A stretch of DNA of 64,000 nucleotides from the NCBI GenBank assembly GCA_032717465.1, contig CM064655.1, positions 18,104,835 to 18,168,834 on the forward strand, given 5' to 3'. A model generated the notes under the pieces. It was not told the origin of the DNA and searched no databases. It was given only the letters and a program-made list of their open reading frames with translations. A program made the translations under genes and the position numbers. This document shows positions 44,845-54,498 of the stretch, in pieces (the first letter of the stretch is position 1; every line of letters begins with the position of its first letter). This DNA comes from Coenobita brevimanus. Lineage: Eukaryota; Arthropoda; Malacostraca; Decapoda; Coenobitidae.

Positions 44845-45043
44845 ATGGCAGCCAAACCGCACATTCTGTTGCCGAAATTCATCGAAGACCAATGTGACAT
44901 TGAGGTGTATTTAGATATGGTCAAACCCCTCTTAGACATAGGGTTCGATTCGGACAAAGAAAAGATTGCAGTCACGGTGCCTAACATGGGTAAAATAATC
45001 GCCACTGTCGCACCAAAAATCGTCCCAGAACTGACATGGGACC
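44845..45043 (+). pseudogene. E4 gag, first 66 codons
   Basis: ATGGCAGCCAAACC start; MAAKPHILLPKFIEDQCDIE, DIGFDSDKEKIAVTVPN, KIVPELTWD. Split by the solo LTR at the GGACC duplication (45039-45043). With the LTR and duplicate removed the frame runs directly into 47164. Confidence 0.9.
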
Positions 45044-47158
45044 TGTAATGCTGTGTTTTTAAGGCGACTTCTCGTCGTAAAAACACTAGCTACTGAAGCG
45101 AGGTCCTCTTTCTAGACCGGAAGTAAAGCACTAGCAAAGGAACAGGACATAAAAACCAGGCAATATACCTTAACACATCTATTACCTAAATCCTACTCGT
45201 AACAATACACATAGAATGATATTTAAGATACAGGGACACAGAGATACAGAGTTAACACTTGGCTCCACAGAGCAATCGTACACACTACAATAGTCACACA
45301 GGGAGATTGTGAGTTTTCTATAATATGGTCTACTGTACATGTCACTTGGAGGCAGTATATAAATGGGATTGTTCACTTTAGGAATAAACAAGGTTGGGAG
45401 TCTGGTTTGGGAATATTACTATAAAAGAGGTAGGGTGCGGACAGCGACACTCGACTCTGTCACTTTGTCACGGAGACACGTACACTTAGCTTTTGACTCG
45501 CCCGCGCCCTTACCTCAGATGTTCACAGAAAACTCCCCGATTCTCTTATATGGGGAGGGACTAGGATAATTCACAAAGTTCACTTTCTGCCCTGTTAACA
45601 CTGAGTTCTGATGGGCCACTATTGACTACGGTTTCTTATGGAGTCACTGTCACTGTTTTCCCTGTTTCCTGGGTAATAGTCACTCTGAGTCACACTCGTA
45701 GGTGGGGTGCAGGGAGGCTCTCCCGTCTGGGGGCCTCGACCTGGGAGGCGGCCCTCGTACTAGGGCCGCGCCGGTGGGGTGCAGGGAGGCCCTTTGGTCT
45801 GGGGGCCTCGACCTGATAGGTGGCCCTCGGGACTGGGGCCAAACAGCCGGAGTATTCGGGCCTGCTTCTTCCGACTCCGGGGAGTGAGGGAGCCCGAATC
45901 ACCTTCGTCGGGAGTTGGAGAGTCTAGCCTGGGCGTCCTGGGACTGCGGGCACCAAGGGGGAGAGGCGCCGTCAGGACTGGACTGCGGCAGTGTCTCCTA
46001 CGGGGCTCGGACAGGAACAAGGAACTCCCGGGTGTAGGCGGTAAGCCCGATATCGGGCCTTGCCACCACTCTAGTGTCTCCTCGGGGCTATATTCCCGGG
46101 TGGTGACGAAGGGCTCCCCGAAGGGAAAGAGCCTGGAGGAGGACTCACGTTGCCCATGTCCTCTCGGGTGTGTCTGGAGGCCGGAGCCTGGGGTCGCCTT
46201 CCCCTGTCACACACTCTGGCTGTAGCCGTGAACTTGCTCGGCGTACGGGGGACACCTATAGGGTGAACGGGGTCGCCCTTTCGCCGCGGCTTAGGACTGC
46301 CGGCGTGGTGTTGCTCCCGTAGTAGAAGACAAGCCGGAGTGAGGGGCACAGAGGCCACACTCTCTCCAATACAGATTGAGTCTACCTTCAGGGGATTCTC
46401 TACCCTGGTACGTGCCCCGGCCGGAGCTGAGTGTCTACCCGTACGAAAAAACAACTGCCGGACGAATGGGGTCGTCCTTACGCCACGGCTTAGGACCGTC
46501 AACGGGGTGTTGCTTCCGTAATAGGGAAGTGCTACACGTACAGTAGCAGGGGCTCTTTACCCTGATCCGTACTCTGGCCGTAGCCGGGAGCCGATCAGCC
46601 CCAGCAGGAACATCTGCTGGGCGAACGGGGTCGCCCTCACGCCGCAGCTTAGGACCGTCAATGGGATGTTGCTCCTGAAGGGGAGAACAGCAAGAGAGTG
46701 ATGAGCTGGGGCAACTCTCTCTCCCTAGTGTGTTAAGGCCGGAGCCTGGGGTCGCTTTCCCCTTCACACTTTTATTTAGGCCATAGCCTGGGGTCGCTTT
46801 CCCCTTCTCACTTTTTATTAGGCCGTAGCCTTGGGCCTCTTGCCCTTGGGCCTCCTGCCCTAGAGGGTGTAACAAAGCCATCAATACGGTGTTACCTGGG
46901 ACTGAATTTGGTTCAGTCCCACCCCTATTCTGTCGATCACTGCTCCGCCCGCACAGTAGTTCACTTCCCCTGGTCACCTGGGGTTGGGGCACTTGCGGGG
47001 AATAGGGACCTAGGACCGTGATGCCCTGATGACCCTCTTGACTGAGGTCACTAAACTCACCGGTGTGTCCTCCTGGGGTGGTGGTGGGGTGGCGGCTCGG
47101 TGGTGGTGTGGGGGGTGGTGAGGTGAGAGGTCCGGCGGCGGGCACGGCGGGCATTTTA
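45044..47158 (-). mobile_element. Family-V solo LTR in E4 gag (2115 bp), GGACC target duplication
   Basis: On minus it starts TAAAATGCCCGCC (47158) and ends CAGCATTACA (45044). GGACC at 45039-45043 and 47159-47163. Its LTR ORF is in pieces: 47172-46435 (arm with RQNRGGTEPNSVPGN and repeats), 46502-46071, and 46020-45760 (QARILRLFGPSPEGHLSGRG). Confidence 0.95.
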
Positions 47159-47849
47159 GGACCAATTCTCACAAATTGTGAGACAGGCTTTCATGCCTTC
47201 CATAGGCAGAGTTGTCGCTCTCTCTCAATTCGATGCCCTCACCTACGACGGTAACCTAGACGACACATTCGTCCAGGCTCGGCGCCTCCTCAGCGCCGCT
47301 TATCCCGAGGCAACCACAAATACTCGGGATATACACACATTCAATGCCCTGCTGAGGATTCTCCCTAGCACTGTTAGGGAGCATTTCTCCATCTATGATC
47401 CCTCAGGGAACATGGACCAGGACCTACAACTCGTCAGACGTCTCCTTGCCACCCATCCCATACCACAACCACTGCGCGCGGTGACAAGATTCCACACAAA
47501 CCAGAACCCCCCACCAAAACCAAAACCGCCGCCTCACCAGTCACCCACGGAGCCGCCTCCTACTACGTCCAGGGCTTACCCGCAGAAGAAATGCCCCAAC
47601 CCCAGGGATCAAGGCAACCTCATCACGATAAATCCTTGGGAGTTTACGGCTTGCAGTCGCACCTGCCCCCTGCACGACATAAGAGAGCAGCTCAAGGCAA
47701 GTAGGCGCAGGAGTTTTAACCAAGGGCATAAGAAAGTCTTCTCCTTGGACAACGACGCCCCGGAAGACGACGCGCCGCCACTAGCCTACCCAGGACCGGA
47801 CGACGAGGAACTCGACAACCACGCCCAACCTCGGCAGATGGATTTTTAG
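47159..47849 (+). pseudogene. E4 gag, remaining part
   Basis: Continues QFSQIVRQAFMPSIGRVVAL, FVQARRLLSAAYPEA, STVREHFSIYDPSGNMDQD, a proline-rich spacer, LITINPWEFTACSRTCPLHDI and an acidic end, stopping at MDF-TAG (47847-47849). Gag as a whole is 294 codons with no other lesion. No CCHC motif. Confidence 0.9.
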
Positions 47850-47851
47850 GC
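47840..47851 (+). promoter_or_regulatory. Candidate -1 frameshift site at gag-pol border
   Basis: GGATTTTTAGGC: gag reads GAT TTT TAG; the protease frame is GGA TTT TTA GGC, one base back. E2, E3 and E4 all keep GGATTTTTAGGCC and E1 gains a T that fuses the frames. A P-site Phe tRNA can re-pair on UUU after slipping one base. Readthrough would enter a different frame and would not give protease. Confidence 0.6.
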
Positions 47852-49066
47852 CCACCCCTGCACCTCCCCACGGTGGCAGGGGCCACCTCACACAGCTACA
47901 GACCCCCAGTCTACAACAAAATTTGGCTGAACGGGGTCAAGGCACGACTACTGGTAGACACGGGAGCAGCCAGGTCATGCCTCTACTCCCACTTCTACTC
48001 CCGCCACACCTCTACCTTCGGCCCTCTTCTCCCCACCTCAGCCAACCTCGTAGATGCAGGGGATGGCCCCCTACCCATCCGTGGAGGAACACGGGTCCTT
48101 CAAACCAACACTCACCAACGAGTATCCACCAACCACCCATTCATCATATTTGATTCCACCTGTAATCAATATGATGGATATCTTGGACTGGACCTCCTCC
48201 AAAAACTCCACACGACCATTGACTGTCATCAGCGCCGCCTCCACTTCAGTCCAGCCCGCCCCAACCATCAATCAACAAGAAAAAAAAATCTGGAAGAAAA
48301 AAAACACCACCACCTCCCCCACACCACCCATCCCCACACACTCCCTGGAAACTCGCCTGTCCCAACCCACCTGTACATATGACCCCAACCCAACCTCACT
48401 CAACGCCTCACTTCATCCCCCTCCATCCCCACCCCCCACTCCATGTCTTCTGGACCCCTCCCCATCTTTTCCTGCCACTATCGCTTCCACAATCACCATT
48501 CCACCCCACCACGAAGCTTGGGTAAAACTCAACAAACCCTCAGGTACCTCCGTCCTTTTTTCACCATCCATACCCACCGGACCACTCTCCTCCTGTTTAG
48601 TGTCCCCCACCTTCCTTCCCCCACATGCCCATGAGATCCGTATCGCAAACCTCGCCACAACACCACTAACTCTACCGCGAGGACTCATCATTGGCGACAC
48701 GGAAGAAGCCGAACCATGCCAAGCACCACCCCCTGATCATCCCACTCTCCCCGACTTACCATCACATCTATCCCCTTCCCAAACCAACAGCCTCCTCCTC
48801 CTCCTCCTGGACTTTCAGGACCTATTCTCCTCCGGCCCAACAGACCTTGGCCACACTACTTATCTCAGCCACGAGATACATACGACCGGACCTCCCATTC
48901 GCCAACCATCACGCTGAAAAAATCTGAAACAACGGGCAGAAGAAGACCGGCAGGTCCAGAATATGCTTGATGCCGGTGTTATCTCCAACTTCACTAGCCG
49001 GTGGTCCTCACCTGTTGTACTCGTGCGAAAGAAAGACGGGACCATGCGCTTTTGCGTCGATTACCG
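47850..49066 (+). pseudogene. E4 pol N-terminal part: protease, linker, RT start
   Basis: Protease VDTGAARSCLYSHFYS and YDGYLGLDLLQKL, open to 48382. The linker is then read in another frame (48054-48917; IPPHHEAWVKLNKPSGTSVL, RIANLATTPLTLPRGLIIG, LLDFQDLFSSGPTDLGH), ending at a TGA (48915-48917) where E3 has Leu. A two-base loss at about 49,065 (CGCAGTGAATGAC) then restores the frame used by the long RT-integrase ORF. Confidence 0.85.
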
Positions 49067-51771
49067 CAGTGAATGACGTTACTATCAAAGACGCTATGCC
49101 CCTACCCAGAATTGACGACTCGCTTGACTCCCTGCACGGATCAACTTGGTTCTCTACCCTAGATCTGCAATCAGGCTATTGGCAAGTCCCCGTCCACCCA
49201 GACAAGCACAAGACTGCCTTCTCAACATTGAACGGGAAGCATTACGAATTCAACGTTCTTCCCTTTGGACTCTGCAACGCCCCTGCCACATTTTCACGCC
49301 TAATGGAGTCTGTTCTGAGCGGGCTAACCTGGAAGACTTGTTTGGCGTACCTAGATGACGTCATCGTTTTCAGTCACACGTGGGCCGACCACCTCCATCG
49401 CATCAAACAGGTTTTCCAATGCATACGCCAGGCCGGGCTCAAACTGAAACCCACAAAGTGCATCTTGGCCGAAAGATCAGTCTCCTTCCTTGGACACCTG
49501 ATTAACGCTGAAGGCATCTCCCCTGACCCAGACAAGCTATGTGCGATCGCCGACATCCCCCTACCTCGCGATGTACACGAAACTAGAGCCTTCCTAGGTC
49601 TAACTTCATACTATAGGCGATTCGTAAAAGGATTTGCAGACATCGCCAAACCCCTACACGACCTAACAAAGAAAGGGGAACCATTCATATGGACAGAACC
49701 AAGGAAAACTGCATTCACCACCCTCAAGTCCAAGCTGACCTCTGCCCCCGTCATCGCTTTCCCAGATTACAACCTCCCATTCCGTCTATATACCGACGTC
49801 TCGCTCATTGCCATAGGGGCTGTCCTTGCCCAAGTGCAAAACGGCCGCGAGCATATCATCGCCTGTGCCAGCCGCACCTTAAACCCTGCAGAAAGAAATT
49901 ACGCGGCCACCAAACGCGAGTGCCTCGGAATCATCTGGTCCCTCGATTACTTCCGTTCCTATATCTCAGGCACCCATGTGATAGTCATTACGGACCACCA
50001 ATCCCTACAGTGGTTACGCCAGTCCAACACCACCAACGCGCAACTCATACGATGGCAAGAAGCACTCGAGGAGTACGATTTCGAGATCTCATACCGACCA
50101 GGCAAGCTCCACACAAACGCCGACGCCCTTTCCCGTCTACCCATCAATGAAATTTCCGCAGAGCCAGACCTGATCCAAACGTGGCACAACAAACAACGCC
50201 CTACCTGGATCCTGCCGAACACATTCGCCAAACTCCACCCTCACGGCGAGCACCTGTTCGATCCCAACGGACACATCGTCCTAAGCCCTACCACCGCCCA
50301 TGACACTATGCTGCACCTCCACGCCAACAATGGCATCCACCTGGGGACTAAGAAACTCCTACAAGTCTTTAGTGACATGTACTGGACCCCTAACCCATCT
50401 ACCATTGCCAAGAATATCATACAATCCTGCCGCGCCTGTGCTTTGGGGAAGGACATCACTCGCACACCCGGCCCTTCAGGAAAATTAACAGCGCATAAAC
50501 CTTGGCAATTGTTTTCTCTAGACGTCATCGGCCCCCTCACACCCAAAGCAGGGTACAAATACATTATCACATTCGTGGATGTGTATTCAAAGTTTATCAT
50601 CGCATGCCCCGCCAAAGATCACAGTGCAGTATCAGTTGCGGTCGCCCTCACTCGCCATGTCTTCCCTTATTTTGGCATTCCCCAAGCACTGCACTCGGAT
50701 AATGCCCCAGAAATCACTGGCAAAGTCTGGGAAGAACTGGCGAATATATTTGGATACCATATCTCCCAGTCATCCCCCTACTGGCCCCAAGGTAACAGCA
50801 TCTGCGAGAGGAGCCATTGCTCCCACATGAATCAGGTCCACACACGCATTATGCAAACAGGGAACGACGATTGGCCTGCCCACATCAAGATTATCCAATG
50901 GGGCCTAAATACATGCCCACGAGAATTCGGGATAACACCACATGAGCGAGTTTTCGGGGAAACCCCGCTCCTCCTACCTCTCCACCACCACCTCCACCCA
51001 CCCACCCCGCCCTCCACTACCGACCCTCTCCACCACCTCAAACGCCGCCTCCACCACCTACACACCCAACAGGACCTGGCGCCCGACACCAACCACTCCA
51101 ACCCATGCAAACCTAGTCAGTCCTTCGTCGTAGCGCACCTTCCCGCCCCCACCAAGACCTCCCCCTGGTTCAATGGCCCCTTCAAAATTATTCGAGTCCC
51201 CAACCCCTACCAAGTAATCATTGACCAACAAGGACAACACCGCACATACCGAAATCGCCACGTGCGACCCTTCCACCCACCCAACAATGACCACCCCCGC
51301 ACCTCTTCCCGCACACCTGTCCACACCGAGCCTTCCGAGAATTACCCCCCAGGCTCCTACTCCTACTCCTCACCCCCACCCTCCACCTCACCAACGGCCA
51401 GCCCACCCCCCAACACACCCGATCCCGACACACCACCACCACCGCCTACACCACCGCCACCGCCCAACACCGCCACCTCCTCACAGCCCACAACTCACCT
51501 CCCTACCACCTGTCCACCCACCACCTCCCGCACCACACTGCCTCCACCGCCCAAAGCCACCACCTCCTCACAGCTCACCACTCACCACCCTACCACCTGT
51601 ACACCCACCACCCCCCTCCCCCATGACCATTCTCATCATACGCGCCACACCGCATCCCCACTCACCTCCCCCCCTAACGGCCGCACACCCTCACCACTGC
51701 CACGTGCACAACCACCCTCACCACCCACATCCACACTCACTACCACCACCACCAGATCAGGACACCTTTGA
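49067..51771 (+). CDS. E4 pol: RT, RNase H, integrase, GPY/F-like module, proline-rich linker
   Basis: Open for about 900 codons (the frame opens at 48967, but residues before VNDVTIKD are out of register). RT: FSTLDLQSGYWQVPV, FNVLPFGLCNAPATFSRLM, LAYLDDVIVFS, SFLGHLINAEGI. RNase H: LYTDVSLIAIGAVLAQV, ERNYAATKREC, VITDHQSLQWL. Integrase: zinc-binding HANNGIHLGTKK and CRACALGKD; catalytic D in FSLDVIGPL, D in LHSDNAPEI, E in PQGNSICERSH. GPY/F-like: WFNGPFKIIRVPNPYQVII. No chromodomain. The last 170 residues are Pro/Thr-rich and finish TTTTTRSGHL at a TGA (51769-51771), which overlaps the ATG of the next ORF. All catalytic residues are kept. Confidence 0.9.
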
Positions 51772-53780
51772 TGTCCACCCTCCAGGTACACTCCAACACC
51801 ACCTCCCATTGCACGCCCATCCCGCCACCCACCACCACGAACCCCCCTACCCCAAACACCTCCCCCATAACCCTCCCCCTCCACCAAGCACGATGGAATC
51901 CTGCCAAGTCCCAATTCCCCAAGGTACAACGCTCCTCCCACCGACCCATCCCCCATAAATTCACCAATCTCCCATCACTCTCCAGCATTCAACTTCTATC
52001 TCCTCACCAGGCACCATTCCCCGAGATGAAAGTCACCAGGGTGCACTGGCTACCCCACGACCACCCACATGTCAGAGTCCGAGGGACCCCCCACCTTCTC
52101 CGCCTCCTACGCCGGACCGACCACCCATCCTCCCTCCGGCTCACTCTCAACCCCCACCAGAAGCCTAACACCTTCACCTACCACTGGGTCAGCCTCCTAC
52201 AACACCTCACCCTGGACCACCAGACATCCACCTCCACGACATGCCACCTCCAGTCACGGGGTCGTGACTTTTCCACCACGGAGGGTGGTAAAATGCCTGC
52301 CGCCAGACCTTCCACCTCACCACCCCCCACCCCACCACCAGGCCGCTACCACACCGCCACCCCAGGAGGACACAACGGTGGGGCTAGTGACACAGGTCAA
52401 GAGGGGCACCGGGACACTACTGTCCTGAGCCCCTGTTCCCCGCAACTGCCCCAACACCAGGTGACCGGAGAAAGTCAACTACCTTGCGGGCGGGACAACC
52501 ATCGTCAGAATTGGGGTGGGACTGAACAAGATTCAGTCCCAGGTAACACCGTGTTGACGGCTATTGTTACACCCTCAAGGGCAGGAGGCCCAAGGGCAGG
52601 AGGACCAAGGCTACGGCCTAAAGAGTGTACCAGGGTAGAGAGACCCTTGGCTACGGCCTTAGTACACTCCGGAGAGAGAGTTGCCCCTGTGCATCCCACT
52701 CTTGCTGTTCTATCCTACGGGAGCAACACCGCACCGACGGCCCCTATACGTGGCGGGGAAGGAGCGGCCACTGTACGCCCTTCAGTTGCTTCTTGTCGGG
52801 AAGATCAGCTCCTGGCTACGGCCAGAGGACGTACCAGGGTAGAGAGGCCCTTGGCTATCGTACGTGCAGCTTTTCCCTACTATGGGAGCAACACCACGCC
52901 GACGGCCCCTATACGTGGCGAGGAAGGAGCGGCCACTGTACGCCCTTCAGTTGCTCCTTGTAAGGCATGTAGGTTTACGGCCCCGGCCAAAGCACGTACC
53001 AGGGTAGAGAGGCCCTTGAAGATAGCATCAGTATGTACTGGAGAGAGTGTGGCACCTGTGCCCCCTACTCCTGCTTTTCCCTACTACGGGAGCAACACCG
53101 CGCCGACGGCCCCTATACATGGTGGGCAAGGAGCGGCCACTGTACACCCTTCAGTTGCTCCTTGTACGACGGGTAGGCTCACGGCCACAGCCAAAGTACG
53201 TACCAGGGTAAGGCGACTCAAGGCTCCAGCCTCAGGACGTACTGGAGAGGACACGGGCTACGTGAATCCTTCTCCTGCCTCTTCCCCCTGTGGGAGCCCT
53301 TCATCACCACCCGGGAGTGTTGCCCCGGAGGTGTCGCTAGAGTGGTGGCAAGGCCCAATACCGGACCTACCTCCTACGCCTGAGAGATCCTTGTTCCTGC
53401 CCGAGACCCGACGGAGAAGTTGCCGCAGCCCAGCCCAGTCGGCACCTCTCCCCATAGGTGCCCGCAGTCCCAGGACCCCCAGACCAGACCCCCAGGCTCC
53501 CAACAAGGGCAACTCAGGCTCCCTCACCCCACGGAGCCAGACACAACAGGCCCGCCTTCTCCAGCTGTTCGGCCCCAGTCCCGAGGGCCACCTCTCAGGT
53601 CGAGGCCCCCAGACAGGAGGGCCTCCCTGCACCCCACTGACGAGGCTCCGACTCGAGGGCCACCTCTCAGGTCGAGGCCCCCAGACAGGAGGGCCTCCCT
53701 GCACCTCACCGACGAGTGGGACCTGGGCAGTGACTCCCCTGCGGGTAGTATATTGCCCTCTGCAGGCCGGGTCCCCCTAG
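51771..53780 (+). CDS. ORF from pol tail through PPT into the 3' LTR (669 codons, uninterrupted)
   Basis: ATG at 51771 overlaps the pol stop (TGATG). Residues 1-85 are basic and proline-rich. About 86-170 is the tail domain (MKVTRVHWLPHDHP, RGTPHLLRLLRR, SLLQHLTLDH, CHLQSRGRDFSTTEGGK), conserved in E1 and E3. The frame then crosses PPT and LTR start: LTR N-terminal arm (GESQLPCGRDNHRQNWGGTE), three repeats of 55-67 residues (with TAPIRGGEGAATVRPSVA), and the C-terminal arm (PPGSVAPEVSLEWWQ, LLQLFGPSPEGHLSGRG, TPLRVVYCPLQAG). No signal peptide or clear membrane segment, so not an obvious envelope gene. Function unknown. The alternative is that only the tail domain is real and the LTR part is open by composition. 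Confidence 0.55.
   Translation: MSTLQVHSNTTSHCTPIPPPTTTNPPTPNTSPITLPLHQARWNPAKSQFPKVQRSSHRPIPHKFTNLPSLSSIQLLSPHQAPFPEMKVTRVHWLPHDHPHVRVRGTPHLLRLLRRTDHPSSLRLTLNPHQKPNTFTYHWVSLLQHLTLDHQTSTSTTCHLQSRGRDFSTTEGGKMPAARPSTSPPPTPPPGRYHTATPGGHNGGASDTGQEGHRDTTVLSPCSPQLPQHQVTGESQLPCGRDNHRQNWGGTEQDSVPGNTVLTAIVTPSRAGGPRAGGPRLRPKECTRVERPLATALVHSGERVAPVHPTLAVLSYGSNTAPTAPIRGGEGAATVRPSVASCREDQLLATARGRTRVERPLAIVRAAFPYYGSNTTPTAPIRGEEGAATVRPSVAPCKACRFTAPAKARTRVERPLKIASVCTGESVAPVPPTPAFPYYGSNTAPTAPIHGGQGAATVHPSVAPCTTGRLTATAKVRTRVRRLKAPASGRTGEDTGYVNPSPASSPCGSPSSPPGSVAPEVSLEWWQGPIPDLPPTPERSLFLPETRRRSCRSPAQSAPLPIGARSPRTPRPDPQAPNKGNSGSLTPRSQTQQARLLQLFGPSPEGHLSGRGPQTGGPPCTPLTRLRLEGHLSGRGPQTGGPPCTSPTSGTWAVTPLRVVYCPLQAGSP
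52590..53260. repeat. Long minisatellite, units of 168 and 201 bp, E4 3' LTR
   Basis: The landmark CCTATACGTGGCGGGGAAGG (or close variant) lies at about 52743, 52911 and 53112. In the 5' LTR it lies at about 43219 and 43384. All spacings (165, 168, 201) are multiples of three. Confidence 0.85.
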
Positions 53781-54448
53781 GGTTCTCCTCTAACGCCCCT
53801 GCTACAGAGTGAACATTACCCAGGAGATACAGGTAAATAGTGACGCCCCTTGTGCCGAGAACAAACCAAGGGAAATAACTGAACAGTGACCGAGTGAAGA
53901 CCAGTGACATTTACTATTAGTCCAAAAGAACTCAGTGCCTGGCAGGACAGAGAATGAACATTAATGTAATTGTAGGAGTTCCCCAGTAAAAGAACTTTCT
54001 GTGACTGAATAGAGACTAGGGTGCACGGGCAAATCAAAAGCCTGTGTGTAAGTGTCGCCGCGACTAAGTGACTGTGTCTATTGTCGCGATCCGCACCCTG
54101 CCTTATTTATAGCAGTATTTCCCCCACAGACTTTTAATCTTGTTTATTCCCTTTGTTTTCGACTAAGTGTAAATCCTGCCTAAAAGTGACATACGGGTAT
54201 TAACATATATAATTCAGGACATCAATGTATGTGCATTGTATTGTGTATTAAGCGTGACTGTATCTTGTGGTGGTCAAGGTTAACTCTGTGTCCCTGTCTC
54301 CTGTATCTCAAATATCACTCTGTGTTTTATTGTAACGGTTAGAATTAAGGCAATAGATGTGTTAAGGTATACTGCCTGGTTTTTATGTCCTGTTCCTTTG
54401 TGGGTGCTTTACCTCCGGTCCGGAAAGAGGACCCCGCTTCAGTTGCTA

Positions 54449-54483
54449 GTGTTTTTGGGGACGAGAAGTCGACCTAAAAACAC
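54449..54483 (+). promoter_or_regulatory. Terminal LTR hairpin, E4 3' LTR
   Basis: GTGTTTTTGGG pairs with CCTAAAAACAC (one G-U-type position and one extra G in the loop side). Loop keeps ACGAGAAGTCGA. Confidence 0.7.
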
Positions 54484-54498
54484 CAGCATAACACTGTC

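Larger units (their letters stand above)
33126..54493 (+). mobile_element. Family-V element E4, complete, CTGTC target duplication, with two later insertions
   Basis: CTGTC at 33121-33125 and 54494-54498. The 5' LTR is 33126-33387 plus 43061-44777, gag starts 44845, pol runs to 51771, the PPT is GGAGGGTGG, and the 3' LTR is 52289-54493. Removing E3 with its duplication and the solo LTR with its duplication leaves about 9.6 kb. Gag and the RT-integrase part are still open, so it is the best-preserved copy in the window. Confidence 0.93.
52289..54493 (+). repeat. E4 3' LTR (2205 bp)
   Basis: TAAAATGCCTGCCGCC to CACCAGCATAACA, followed by CTGTC. About 226 bp longer than the 5' LTR because of one more central repeat and a short duplication near 52,590. 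Confidence 0.95.

Noticed and set aside
51771..53780. Envelope (env) gene in E4
   Set aside because: No signal peptide, furin-like site or hydrophobic transmembrane segment; the product is basic, proline-rich and repetitive.
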